This document shows, piece after piece, positions 14,658-22,060 of a stretch of DNA of 36,006 nt. Numbering within the stretch: position 1 is the first letter of the stretch; each line of letters opens with the position of its first letter. The stretch is from Planctomycetales bacterium. Its GTDB lineage: Bacteria > Planctomycetota > Planctomycetia > Pirellulales > Pirellulaceae. Under the pieces are notes generated by a model, which saw only the letters and a list, made by a program, of their open reading frames with translations, searched no databases and was not told the DNA's origin. The stretch is taken from assembly GCA_020426845.1 (NCBI GenBank), contig JAGQPF010000512.1, positions 1 through 36,006 on the forward strand, given 5' to 3'. The position numbers were made by a program, and so were the translations under genes.

Positions 14658-15645
14658 ATCTCTCGACCTCAATGGCAAGACAGTGCTTGTCACAGGCGGC
14701 GCCGGATACATCGGAGCCAATCTGGCGCTGCGCATCGAGTCGATGTATCCGGACGCGAAGGTGATTGCGTTCGACAGTTTTCGCCTGGGCGACTACCGCG
14801 CGCTGGACGGATTTCGCGGGCAGTTTATTGGCGGCGACATCACGTGCCCGGCCGACTTGGCGCGGCTGAGCAGCTTTCGCTTTGACGCCATCTTCCATGA
14901 AGCGGCGATTAGCGACACTCGCGTCAACGATCAAGCGTTGATGCTAAACGTGAACACCAACGCCTTTCGCGACATCCTGGAGCTTGCGGCCGAGCACCGT
15001 AGCGCCGTTGTCTATGCGTCGAGCGCCGCAGTGTACGGCAGCGCGACGGCGCCGAATCGTGTGGGCAACGGGGAAAGCCCCGAAACCGTGTATGGGTTCA
15101 GCAAGTTGATGATGGAGCGAGTCGCCGACGCCTACGCCGAGCGTCTGGAAGGCCGCATCACCGGGCTGCGGTACTTCAATGTCTACGGCCCTGGCGAGTT
15201 CTACAAAGGCTCGACGGCGTCGATGATTCTTCAGCTCGGCGTGCAAGCGTTGCAAACAGGCCGAGCGAGGCTCTACGAGTACGGCGGCCAAAGCCGCGAC
15301 TTCGTCTATATCGAGGATGTGATTCAAGCCAACTTGCGATGCCTGGCCCGCGAGCCCGGCGCGGATCGCTCCGCCAAAGTCTTCAATGTCGGCGCCGGGG
15401 AGGCTCGGCCATTCAACGACATTGTCGCTGCTCTGCGAGAGTCATTGGGGATCTCCATCGACATCGAGTACATCCCCAACCCGCACTCCACCTACCAAGT
15501 GCACACGGAAGCTGACATCGAACCGATCGTGTCCGCCGTGGGCTACTCGCCTCAGTTTCGGCTGGAGGCGGGAGTCAAAGCGTACACGCCAGAGATCCTC
15601 CGCATCGCCGAACAGCTCGGCACTCCTCGAACTCGAGCTGCTTGA
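14650..15645 (+). CDS. hldD: ADP-L-glycero-D-manno-heptose-6-epimerase
   Basis: A 331-aa short-chain-dehydrogenase-type epimerase (HldD, formerly RfaD) that inverts C6 of ADP-heptose. The NADP-binding glycine motif is TGGAGYIG (residues 15-22). The catalytic pair Y-x3-K is Tyr148/Lys152 in YGFSK. A second lysine known to matter in this family falls in FYKGSTAS (Lys186). The motif LRYFNVYGPGEFYKGS and the RDFVYIEDV stretch match HldD closely, and the length is typical. The chosen ATG at 14650 overlaps the gmhB stop by eight bases; a GTG at 14641 is a possible alternative. The longer frame from 14461 covers gmhB and is discarded. The next gene, hldE, follows after 133 bp. Confidence 0.92.
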   Translation: MYESLDLNGKTVLVTGGAGYIGANLALRIESMYPDAKVIAFDSFRLGDYRALDGFRGQFIGGDITCPADLARLSSFRFDAIFHEAAISDTRVNDQALMLNVNTNAFRDILELAAEHRSAVVYASSAAVYGSATAPNRVGNGESPETVYGFSKLMMERVADAYAERLEGRITGLRYFNVYGPGEFYKGSTASMILQLGVQALQTGRARLYEYGGQSRDFVYIEDVIQANLRCLAREPGADRSAKVFNVGAGEARPFNDIVAALRESLGISIDIEYIPNPHSTYQVHTEADIEPIVSAVGYSPQFRLEAGVKAYTPEILRIAEQLGTPRTRAA

Positions 15646-15778
15646 CCGCGGCTCGCCCTCGGCCCTTTTTTTTAACGGCCGACATTGCCCGATTGAAACG
15701 GACGCCCCAACGAACAAACCCAACGGCCTCCTCATCCGCCCTCGGGAACTTATCACCGCCTTTAGCCGGCCACTGCCC

Positions 15779-17170
15779 ATGAAGACTCCCGCCAAGATCG
15801 TCGTTCTCGGTGACATTGTCCTGGATCACTACATCCATGGCAGCACGACTCGCGTGAACCCGGAGGCGCCTGCGCCGGTGGTCGACGCCGCTCGCGAGGA
15901 GCGCCGGTTGGGCGGCGCCGCGAACGTTGCCAACAACGTCTGGTCACTAGGGGCCGACGTGCTGCTGCTTTCGGCGATGGACGACGACCTCGACGGGCGC
16001 TGGGTGCGCAGCGAACTCGAGTCACAAGGCATCGCCGCTGACGGAATTGTCCTCACGACAAATCGCCCCACCACCGTCAAGACGCGCGTCGTTGTGGACG
16101 GTCAGCAAGTGGTGCGAGTTGACTGGGACACACGTGCGCCAATCGATGAGTCGACCGAGGCACGCTTGGAGCGACTGATCGATTGCGTCGTGCCGGAGGC
16201 CGACATCGTGCTGATCTCGGATTACGCCAAAGGAGTTGTCACCGAGCGGATCGCTCGACACGCCGTCCGCTGTTGCCGCGAGCACGGCGTCACCGTGGTC
16301 GTCGACCCGAAACACGACATCGACAAGTTCGCGGGGGCCACGGTGCTCAAACCCAACTTGATCGAGGCCCGCAACCTGACCGGACGCCCGATCCGCGACA
16401 GCGGCGAGCTCCAACTGGCCGCCGAGTCGCTGCGGCAGCGTCTGCAGGTCGACCACGTTCTGATCACACAGGGAGCTCAAGGCCTGACGTTGGTTGGCGA
16501 CGACCTTACGCAATGCGACGCGACAGCCACCAACGTGGTCGACGTCACCGGCGCCGGAGACACGACACTTGCCGCGTTCGGCTGGGCGTTGGCCAACGGC
16601 AAATCCATGGGAGAGGCGGCCCGCATCGCCAATCTGGCGGCTGGCGTCTCGGTGCAGAAGTTCGGCACCGCCTGCGTCGCCGCCCACGAACTTGAGGCGC
16701 CGGCCATCGGATCCCACCTGAAAAGCGTGGAAGAGCTGGCCGAGATCACTCGGGACCTCCAGGCGCGCGGACGCCGAGTGGTGTTCACCAACGGCTGCTT
16801 CGACTTGCTCCACGTCGGGCATCTCAGCTACTTGCGGCAATCCCGGCAATGCGGCGATGTGCTGATTGTCGGCATCAATTCGGATGACAGTGTCCGCCGA
16901 CTCAAAGGGCCCGAGCGTCCCGTCTTCAGCCACTCCGACCGCAGCCAGATCGTGGCGGCGCTCAGCCACGTCGACTACGTGTTCGTGTTCGAAGAGGACA
17001 CGCCCTACGAGGCGATTCGGAAAATCCGCCCGGATGTCCTGACCAAGGGCGCCGACTACGCGCTGCATGAAGTGGTGGGCCGCGAGTTGGTCGATGAGGT
17101 GCGGCTGATTCCGCTCGTTTTCGGCAAGTCGACCACGCAGTCCATTCATCGCATCAACAAAGTTGCTTAA
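15779..17170 (+). CDS. hldE: Bifunctional heptose 7-phosphate kinase / heptose 1-phosphate adenylyltransferase
   Basis: A 463-aa two-domain enzyme. The N-terminal PfkB-type kinase domain (about residues 1-320) opens with IVVLGDIVLDHYIHG and carries the PfkB end signature VDVTGAGDTTLAAF (Asp261 catalytic). The C-terminal nucleotidyltransferase domain (about 330-463) starts VFTNGCFDLLHVGHLSYL, with His345-x-x-His348 as the signature. Together they add the 1-phosphate and then AMP to heptose, flanking GmhB's step. The ATG at 15779 is chosen because the domain begins there, although no Shine-Dalgarno is obvious and an open frame continues upstream. The downstream waaF-like gene follows after 57 bp, with an 11-bp tandem repeat at the hldE stop. 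Confidence 0.93.
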   Translation: MKTPAKIVVLGDIVLDHYIHGSTTRVNPEAPAPVVDAAREERRLGGAANVANNVWSLGADVLLLSAMDDDLDGRWVRSELESQGIAADGIVLTTNRPTTVKTRVVVDGQQVVRVDWDTRAPIDESTEARLERLIDCVVPEADIVLISDYAKGVVTERIARHAVRCCREHGVTVVVDPKHDIDKFAGATVLKPNLIEARNLTGRPIRDSGELQLAAESLRQRLQVDHVLITQGAQGLTLVGDDLTQCDATATNVVDVTGAGDTTLAAFGWALANGKSMGEAARIANLAAGVSVQKFGTACVAAHELEAPAIGSHLKSVEELAEITRDLQARGRRVVFTNGCFDLLHVGHLSYLRQSRQCGDVLIVGINSDDSVRRLKGPERPVFSHSDRSQIVAALSHVDYVFVFEEDTPYEAIRKIRPDVLTKGADYALHEVVGRELVDEVRLIPLVFGKSTTQSIHRINKVA

Positions 17171-17196
17171 CGCCTGCTTAACGCGTGCTTAACGCC
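17164..17196. repeat. 11-bp tandem triplet overlapping the hldE stop
   Basis: TGCTTAACGCC, TGCTTAACGCG and TGCTTAACGCC lie end to end at 17164-17174, 17175-17185 and 17186-17196. The first copy contains the TAA stop of hldE (17168-17170). Because each copy carries TTAA after TGC, duplication of the stop context is likely to be a replication-slippage product. Confidence 0.8.
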
Positions 17197-17227
17197 TGGC
17201 TGACGGCCCACACGACTCTCGTCCATC

Positions 17228-18265
17228 ATGAACACACTCATCCGCATGCCGAACTGGCTGGGCGACGCCGTGATGGCGACACCCGCCCTGCGATGCTTGC
17301 TCGACCACGCTCGCGACCGGCTTGGCCGGGACTCCGCCGCGGTCGTTGTTGGTTCGCCGGCGGTGGCGGAAATGTTGAGCGGCCTGGATGCTCATGTCGT
17401 GGCCGATCCCAGCAAGGGCTGGCGACGCGCCGGCGGCAACTGGCGGCTCGGCCGGCGACTGCGGCGCGAGCACGGACCGTTTGCCTGGGGCGTCGCCTTT
17501 ACCGCCAGTTTTCCGACTCGGCTGATGCTATCCGCCAGCGGCGCGCCCGTGAGAGTCGGCGCCCGCCGCGGCCTCGCTGACGCGTTGTTGACTCAAGCTG
17601 TCACGATTGACAACAAGCTGCATGTCGCCGAGTTCTACCAACGGATCGCGGATCACGTGATTTCGCCCGACGGCACAGCGACCTCGACCGGCGCCACCTG
17701 CCTGCCGACGCCCTGGCGCAAGAGCCCGGCAAACTTGGCGTCCCCGAGCCACCGGCCATTCGTGGCGATCAATCCCGGCGCCACTTACGGCAGTGCCAAA
17801 CGCTGGCCACCGGACCGATTCGCCGAAGTGGCTCGCGCTCTGGGCAAGTCTCATGACGTCGTGATCGTCGGCGGCCCCGGCGAGCGCGAGATGGGCGACC
17901 ACATCGAGCGACGGTTGATCGAGTGGGGCGTCGCGGGACATCGCAATCTCGTGGGCAAGACCTCGCTGCGAGAGCTGATGGAGTGGTTGGACCGAGCCGA
18001 GCTGCTGGTCACCAACGACTCGGGGCCCATGCATATTGCCAACGCCTTGGGCACTCCGCTCGTGGCGATCTTCGGGCCGACGAATCACTTAAAGACCTGC
18101 CCTTGGCGAGGCGAGGCGGTGGAGCTGGTTCGCCGCCCCGTCGCTTGCGCCCCGTGCATGAAGCGGCGCTGCCCATTTCCCCACCACGCTTGCATGAACG
18201 ACATTCCCTCCGCGGATGTCATCGCCGCCGCCCAAAGACTCTTGTGTCGCCACCAAGCCGCCTGA
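17228..18265 (+). CDS. waaF: ADP-heptose:LPS heptosyltransferase II-like (GT9)
   Basis: A 345-aa GT9 enzyme that probably adds the second heptose to the LPS inner core. MNTLIRMPNWLGDAVMATPA is the typical WaaF start. NPGATYGSAKRWPPDRFAE (about residue 178) opens the donor domain, and TNDSGPMHIANALGTPLVAIFGPTN (about 258-282) is the nucleotide-sugar site. A C-terminal Cys-rich stretch CAPCMKRRCP is shared with the WaaF branch. The assignment to WaaF over WaaC rests on the NWLGDAV start and the Cys cluster and is fairly good. It sits in the middle of the heptose cluster, six bases before the GT4 gene. No clear Shine-Dalgarno precedes the ATG. Confidence 0.88.
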   Translation: MNTLIRMPNWLGDAVMATPALRCLLDHARDRLGRDSAAVVVGSPAVAEMLSGLDAHVVADPSKGWRRAGGNWRLGRRLRREHGPFAWGVAFTASFPTRLMLSASGAPVRVGARRGLADALLTQAVTIDNKLHVAEFYQRIADHVISPDGTATSTGATCLPTPWRKSPANLASPSHRPFVAINPGATYGSAKRWPPDRFAEVARALGKSHDVVIVGGPGEREMGDHIERRLIEWGVAGHRNLVGKTSLRELMEWLDRAELLVTNDSGPMHIANALGTPLVAIFGPTNHLKTCPWRGEAVELVRRPVACAPCMKRRCPFPHHACMNDIPSADVIAAAQRLLCRHQAA

Positions 18266-18271
18266 CCGTCC

Positions 18272-19387
18272 ATGAAACTGCTCCAGCTGTTCCACAATCT
18301 CAACGTCGGCGCCACGGAGATGGCCGTGCAGCTCGCCGCGCGCCCTGACGTGGAGCTGACAGTGATGTGCGAGCCCGAGTCCAAACGACAGCTGGACTTG
18401 AAGGACGCTGGCATCGATGTCCGGCCGCTGCAATTTCGGAGCAAGCTCGATTGGCAAGCGGTGCGCGTCCTGCGGCGCGAGCTGCAACGGCAGCGTTACG
18501 ATGTGGTCCACGCGTTCACAAGCCGCACCATGGCCGGGGCCATGCTCGCCACGACCTGGCTGCCAGCCGCGCCGGCCATTGTTGGCTACCGGGGCATCAT
18601 GGACCCGGTGCGGAAACTGGATCCCGCCTCCTGGCTGACCTTTCTGCACCCTCGGCTGAAGGCGGTCAGCTGCATTTCCGACAGCTGCCGAAGCGGCCTG
18701 GAACAAAGCGGTGTGAGCCGCCCCGTGTTGCGAACGATTCACCTTGGGCTCGTGCCGTCGCCGGGTGTAGAGCAGACCTGGGAGCAATACGGCATTCCGG
18801 CCAATGCATTTGTCGCAGTGTTCGTGGGCAACATCCGTCCGGTCAAGGGTGTCGATGTGTTGCTAGCAGCCGCCAAACAGCTGTTCGAGGGCGACACCTT
18901 CCCGGGCGTCAATGGCGCCCGAGGCGAGTCCATGCACTCGGGGCCGTTGCACTTTGCGCTGATCGGCGAGGTTCGAGATCAGGCCATCTCCGAACTGGCG
19001 AAGTCGCCGGCGCTGCGAGACAGAGTGCATTTGCTCGGCCCCGTGCCCAACGCTCAACGGTTGCTCGGCAATGCCTCGTTGTTTGTCATGCCGTCGCGCC
19101 GCGAAGGTCTTTGCAAGTCATTGATGGAGGCTATGTCTCGCGGCGTATGCCCCGTGATCAGCAATGTCGGCGGGATGCCCGAGCTGGTGCGGCACGAGCA
19201 AGACGGCCTCGTGGTCGAGCCCGAGCAGCCCGCGGCCCTGGCAGCGGCAATCCGACGTTTGGTTGAGGATCATTCGCTGCGGCAGCGGCTCGCCGCGTCA
19301 GCGCAACAGCGGATTGAAAGCGAGTTCTCGGTGGAGCGCATGACCGAGCGCACCCACCAGCTGTACAAGGATGTGCTCGTCGCTTGA
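18272..19387 (+). CDS. GT4-family glycosyltransferase
   Basis: A 371-aa GT-B-fold glycosyltransferase. The N-terminal domain starts MKLLQLFHNLNVGATEMAVQ and carries the usual acceptor-side pattern. The donor domain has VGNIRPVKGVDVLLAAA and the E-x7-E motif in REGLCKSLMEAM, which binds the sugar-nucleotide diphosphate. PVISNVGGMPELV completes the family signature. It probably adds a sugar beyond the heptoses in the LPS core or surface glycan; which sugar cannot be read. The start lies six bases after the waaF stop, so the two are co-translated. A GT2 gene follows after 47 bp. Confidence 0.88.
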   Translation: MKLLQLFHNLNVGATEMAVQLAARPDVELTVMCEPESKRQLDLKDAGIDVRPLQFRSKLDWQAVRVLRRELQRQRYDVVHAFTSRTMAGAMLATTWLPAAPAIVGYRGIMDPVRKLDPASWLTFLHPRLKAVSCISDSCRSGLEQSGVSRPVLRTIHLGLVPSPGVEQTWEQYGIPANAFVAVFVGNIRPVKGVDVLLAAAKQLFEGDTFPGVNGARGESMHSGPLHFALIGEVRDQAISELAKSPALRDRVHLLGPVPNAQRLLGNASLFVMPSRREGLCKSLMEAMSRGVCPVISNVGGMPELVRHEQDGLVVEPEQPAALAAAIRRLVEDHSLRQRLAASAQQRIESEFSVERMTERTHQLYKDVLVA

Positions 19388-19434
19388 TGTTCGACGAGAA
19401 ACGATGATTCCAACAAAGAATGTGAGGCGCGTAC

Positions 19435-20286
19435 ATGTCCTCCTCGCTGACCGTCATTATTCCCTGCAAGAACGAGCAGCCCAATATCATGGCCTGCATC
19501 GACAGCGTCCGCGCCGTGGCCGATGAGATCCTGATCGCCGACTCGGGCTCGACGGACGGAACGCTCGAGCTCGTCCGCCGGGATCCCGATTGTCGTGTGA
19601 TCGAGCGCGAGTATCGTTGCTCGGCCGACTTCAAAAACTGGGCAATACCTCAGGCCTCCCATGAGTGGATTCTGTTGCTAGATGCCGACGAGCGGATGAC
19701 CGCCTCGCTGCAACTCGAAGTGTTGCAGCTCAAGCGAGAGACGCTTGAATCCACTTCCTTGCTGGCGTTCGAGATCGGGCGCCAAAGCTACATTCTCGGG
19801 AAGCCGGTCAGGTACTCCGGCTGGCAAAACGACACCGTCCGCCGGCTGTTCCGCCGCGAGTGTCGCTATCAAGAACGGCGCGTGCACGCGGCGCTGGATG
19901 TGCCTCGCGATCGCACTCAGTTGCTGGAACACGTGCTCGAGCACCACACCTATCGCTCGCTGGCACACTTTGCGGCCAAGCTGACCCAGTACGCCGTGTG
20001 GGGCGCCGAGGACTTGCGGAAAGCCAATAAACGCGCGGGCGTCGTGCCGATGGTTTGCCGGCCGGCGTGGCGGTTCCTGCGGCAGTACATCTTTCAACGC
20101 GGATTTCTCGACGGACGAGTCGGACTGCTGATCAGCGGCATGGGCGCCTACGGCGTGTTCCTCAAGTACGCGATGCTGTGGGAGCTGGAGCGCCGCGAGC
20201 GATCTCGGCAAGGGCGGCCGCAGACAACGGACGCGACTGTGTCACCTCCGCTGCTGACCGGCGCCGCGACACATCATTCCACCTGA
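19435..20286 (+). CDS. GT2-family glycosyltransferase, WaaE/KdtX-like
   Basis: A 283-aa GT-A-fold enzyme. TVIIPCKNEQPNIMACIDSV is the N-terminal GT2 signature, ADSGSTDGT the nucleotide-binding loop, and LLDADERMT the DxD motif for metal and UDP-sugar. The later stretch RRLFRRECRYQERRVHAAL resembles WaaE/KdtX enzymes, which add glucose to the LPS inner core. The C-terminal part has a hydrophobic helix near residues 222-245 that could attach it to the inner membrane. GAGG seven bases before the ATG supports the start. The position after heptosyltransferase and GT4 genes suggests core extension. The sugar is inferred. Confidence 0.85.
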   Translation: MSSSLTVIIPCKNEQPNIMACIDSVRAVADEILIADSGSTDGTLELVRRDPDCRVIEREYRCSADFKNWAIPQASHEWILLLDADERMTASLQLEVLQLKRETLESTSLLAFEIGRQSYILGKPVRYSGWQNDTVRRLFRRECRYQERRVHAALDVPRDRTQLLEHVLEHHTYRSLAHFAAKLTQYAVWGAEDLRKANKRAGVVPMVCRPAWRFLRQYIFQRGFLDGRVGLLISGMGAYGVFLKYAMLWELERRERSRQGRPQTTDATVSPPLLTGAATHHST

Positions 20287-20356
20287 CCCACACAGCCTGT
20301 TTTCCATCGCTTCCGAACAGACTGTCATTCATCGGCGGCGACCAAGGACGGTACCC

Positions 20357-21100
20357 ATGCTGAAACAGATCAAACAAGCAATCCGCACAGCGCGTCTGCG
20401 GCGGCAACAGCTGCAGGACCTGAACGCCACGACCTGCCTGCCGGGCGGCGAGCGGGGTGGCTGGCCAGTGCTGCCCGAGCTGCTGCACCGCGACGCCGTC
20501 GTGTACTCGTTCGGTGTGGGCGACAATATCGCCTGGGACCTCGGCATGATCGAGCAGTTTGGCGTGACGGTGCACGCATTCGATCCTACGCCCGAGTCGG
20601 TGGCGTGGTTCGAGGCTCAGGACACACCCCCTGCCCTCCAGTTTCACGCTTGTGGGCTCTCCCATCGCGACGGCCTGCTGGAGTTCTATCCGCCCAAGAA
20701 GCCGGGCCGCATGCACTACTCGCAGGACCGTCAGAAGTTCACTCGCTCCAGCCACCAAAAGGTGTCCTGTCCGGTGCGGCGGCTGGCGACCATCGCCGCG
20801 GAGCTCGGGCACACGCGAATCGACGTGCTGAAGCTGGACATCGAAGGCAGTGAGTTCGACGCGATCCCCGAGCTGCTCGGCGCCGGCTTGCCCATCGGAC
20901 AATTGTTAGTGGAGATCCACTACAACCACCCGACTCGTTCGTTTCAAGAGGGCATGCAGCTGATTCAACGCATCAAGCAGGCCGGCATGCAGTGCTTCTT
21001 TGTCTCGCCGCGCGGCTATGAGTTCGGGTTCGTCCATCCTGCCTGGAACGTGTCACCCACCTGCGACTCGGCAGCGTTCCAGGCACAGGACGCGGCCTGA
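20357..21100 (+). CDS. FkbM-family methyltransferase
   Basis: A 247-aa SAM-dependent methyltransferase. The SAM site is VVYSFGVGDNIAWDL (about residues 48-62), followed by VHAFDPTPESVAWFE, which places the adenosine-binding Asp. DVLKLDIEGSEFDAI is the FkbM acidic loop. It differs clearly from the other two FkbM proteins in the window and has a different N-terminus, so it is a separate subfamily. AAGGA eight bases before the ATG is compatible with the start. In the glycan cluster it probably methylates a sugar hydroxyl. The next gene, another FkbM, follows after 187 bp. Confidence 0.87.
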   Translation: MLKQIKQAIRTARLRRQQLQDLNATTCLPGGERGGWPVLPELLHRDAVVYSFGVGDNIAWDLGMIEQFGVTVHAFDPTPESVAWFEAQDTPPALQFHACGLSHRDGLLEFYPPKKPGRMHYSQDRQKFTRSSHQKVSCPVRRLATIAAELGHTRIDVLKLDIEGSEFDAIPELLGAGLPIGQLLVEIHYNHPTRSFQEGMQLIQRIKQAGMQCFFVSPRGYEFGFVHPAWNVSPTCDSAAFQAQDAA

Positions 21101-21287
21101 CCCACGACTCCAGGCCCACCAGGCCTCACAAGGGTCGCCTGCGATGGAGGCCCGCTTGCTCGTTCATCCTTCCTCTCGTATTCCGTCAATCTTGAAACTA
21201 CGGGTCGGACACCGCCCCAAATCCGCGGTCGCGGCCCTTCCAACAATCTTGACGGTCCACTACCTTCCTGCGCGAACAGGTGTTGTC

Positions 21288-22010
21288 ATGAAACTCAAGC
21301 ATCGTCGGATGCGGGACCTGCTGCTGTACGCCATCGGACTACAACGCAACTACTGGCCGCGCGTGACTGTGGAGCAGCCCGAACTGCGACTGCGTGACCT
21401 GCTGCCGGGATTGATTGCCAACGAACTGTGGGGCCGCAGCCCGGACGAGTTCCGGTTCATTCAAATCGGCGCCTTCGACGGCAACGACATGCTGCACGAC
21501 ACGATCTGTCGTTTCGGTCTCCGCGGCGCGTTGGTCGAGCCGCAGCCAGTCGTGTTCGAGAAGCTGCAAGAGACCTATGCGGACCAGCCGCAGCTGCAAT
21601 TCGTCAACGCAGCGATCGCCCATCGACCCGGCAAAATTACGATGTACACCCAGCGGAGCCGGCTGAGCAGCCTCTGCTCCTTCGATCCCGAGCACTTGAA
21701 GAAACATAGTGTGCCCGCCAGCGACATTGTCGAGGTGGAGGTCGACGCGATTACATTCTCGGAACTGCTCGAGCGAACCGGGATTGCGCAGCCGAACCTG
21801 CTTCAGGTCGACGCCGAGGGCTTCGACTACGAGATTCTCAAGATGGTCGATTACCGCGCGCTCCAGCCGGCCATCGTGCGTTACGAACAGCACCACATGA
21901 CCAAGCCACAGCGAAACGAGATTGCCGAGATGCTCGCCGCCTTGGGCTACCAGCTGTTTGCCGAACGCATGGACGTGCTGGCGTACCGATCCCCAGCGGC
22001 AAGCCGATAG
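21288..22010 (+). CDS. FkbM-family methyltransferase, paralogue of the one at 11498
   Basis: A 240-aa SAM-dependent methyltransferase. The SAM motif is FRFIQIGAFDGNDMLHD, with GALVEPQPVVFEKLQETYAD next and LLQVDAEGFDYEIL as the acidic loop. The 11498-12220 protein has the same length and matching blocks (IGAFDG, LVEPQ, LQETY, QPQL or EPQL), so the two are paralogues. The ATG at 21288 fits a CAGG seven bases upstream; an in-frame ATG at 21144 gives an extension without a domain. It closes the plus-strand cluster and converges with the VWA protein gene 50 bp downstream. Confidence 0.86.
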   Translation: MKLKHRRMRDLLLYAIGLQRNYWPRVTVEQPELRLRDLLPGLIANELWGRSPDEFRFIQIGAFDGNDMLHDTICRFGLRGALVEPQPVVFEKLQETYADQPQLQFVNAAIAHRPGKITMYTQRSRLSSLCSFDPEHLKKHSVPASDIVEVEVDAITFSELLERTGIAQPNLLQVDAEGFDYEILKMVDYRALQPAIVRYEQHHMTKPQRNEIAEMLAALGYQLFAERMDVLAYRSPAASR

Positions 22011-22060
22011 ACGCTAGTTGCACCTTTGGTCGCACCATATGGCGAGCCGTTGGTCGAACG

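Noticed and set aside
16022..17149. Minus-strand open frame of 375 codons
   Set aside because: Antisense to hldE, whose two domains and catalytic motifs are intact.
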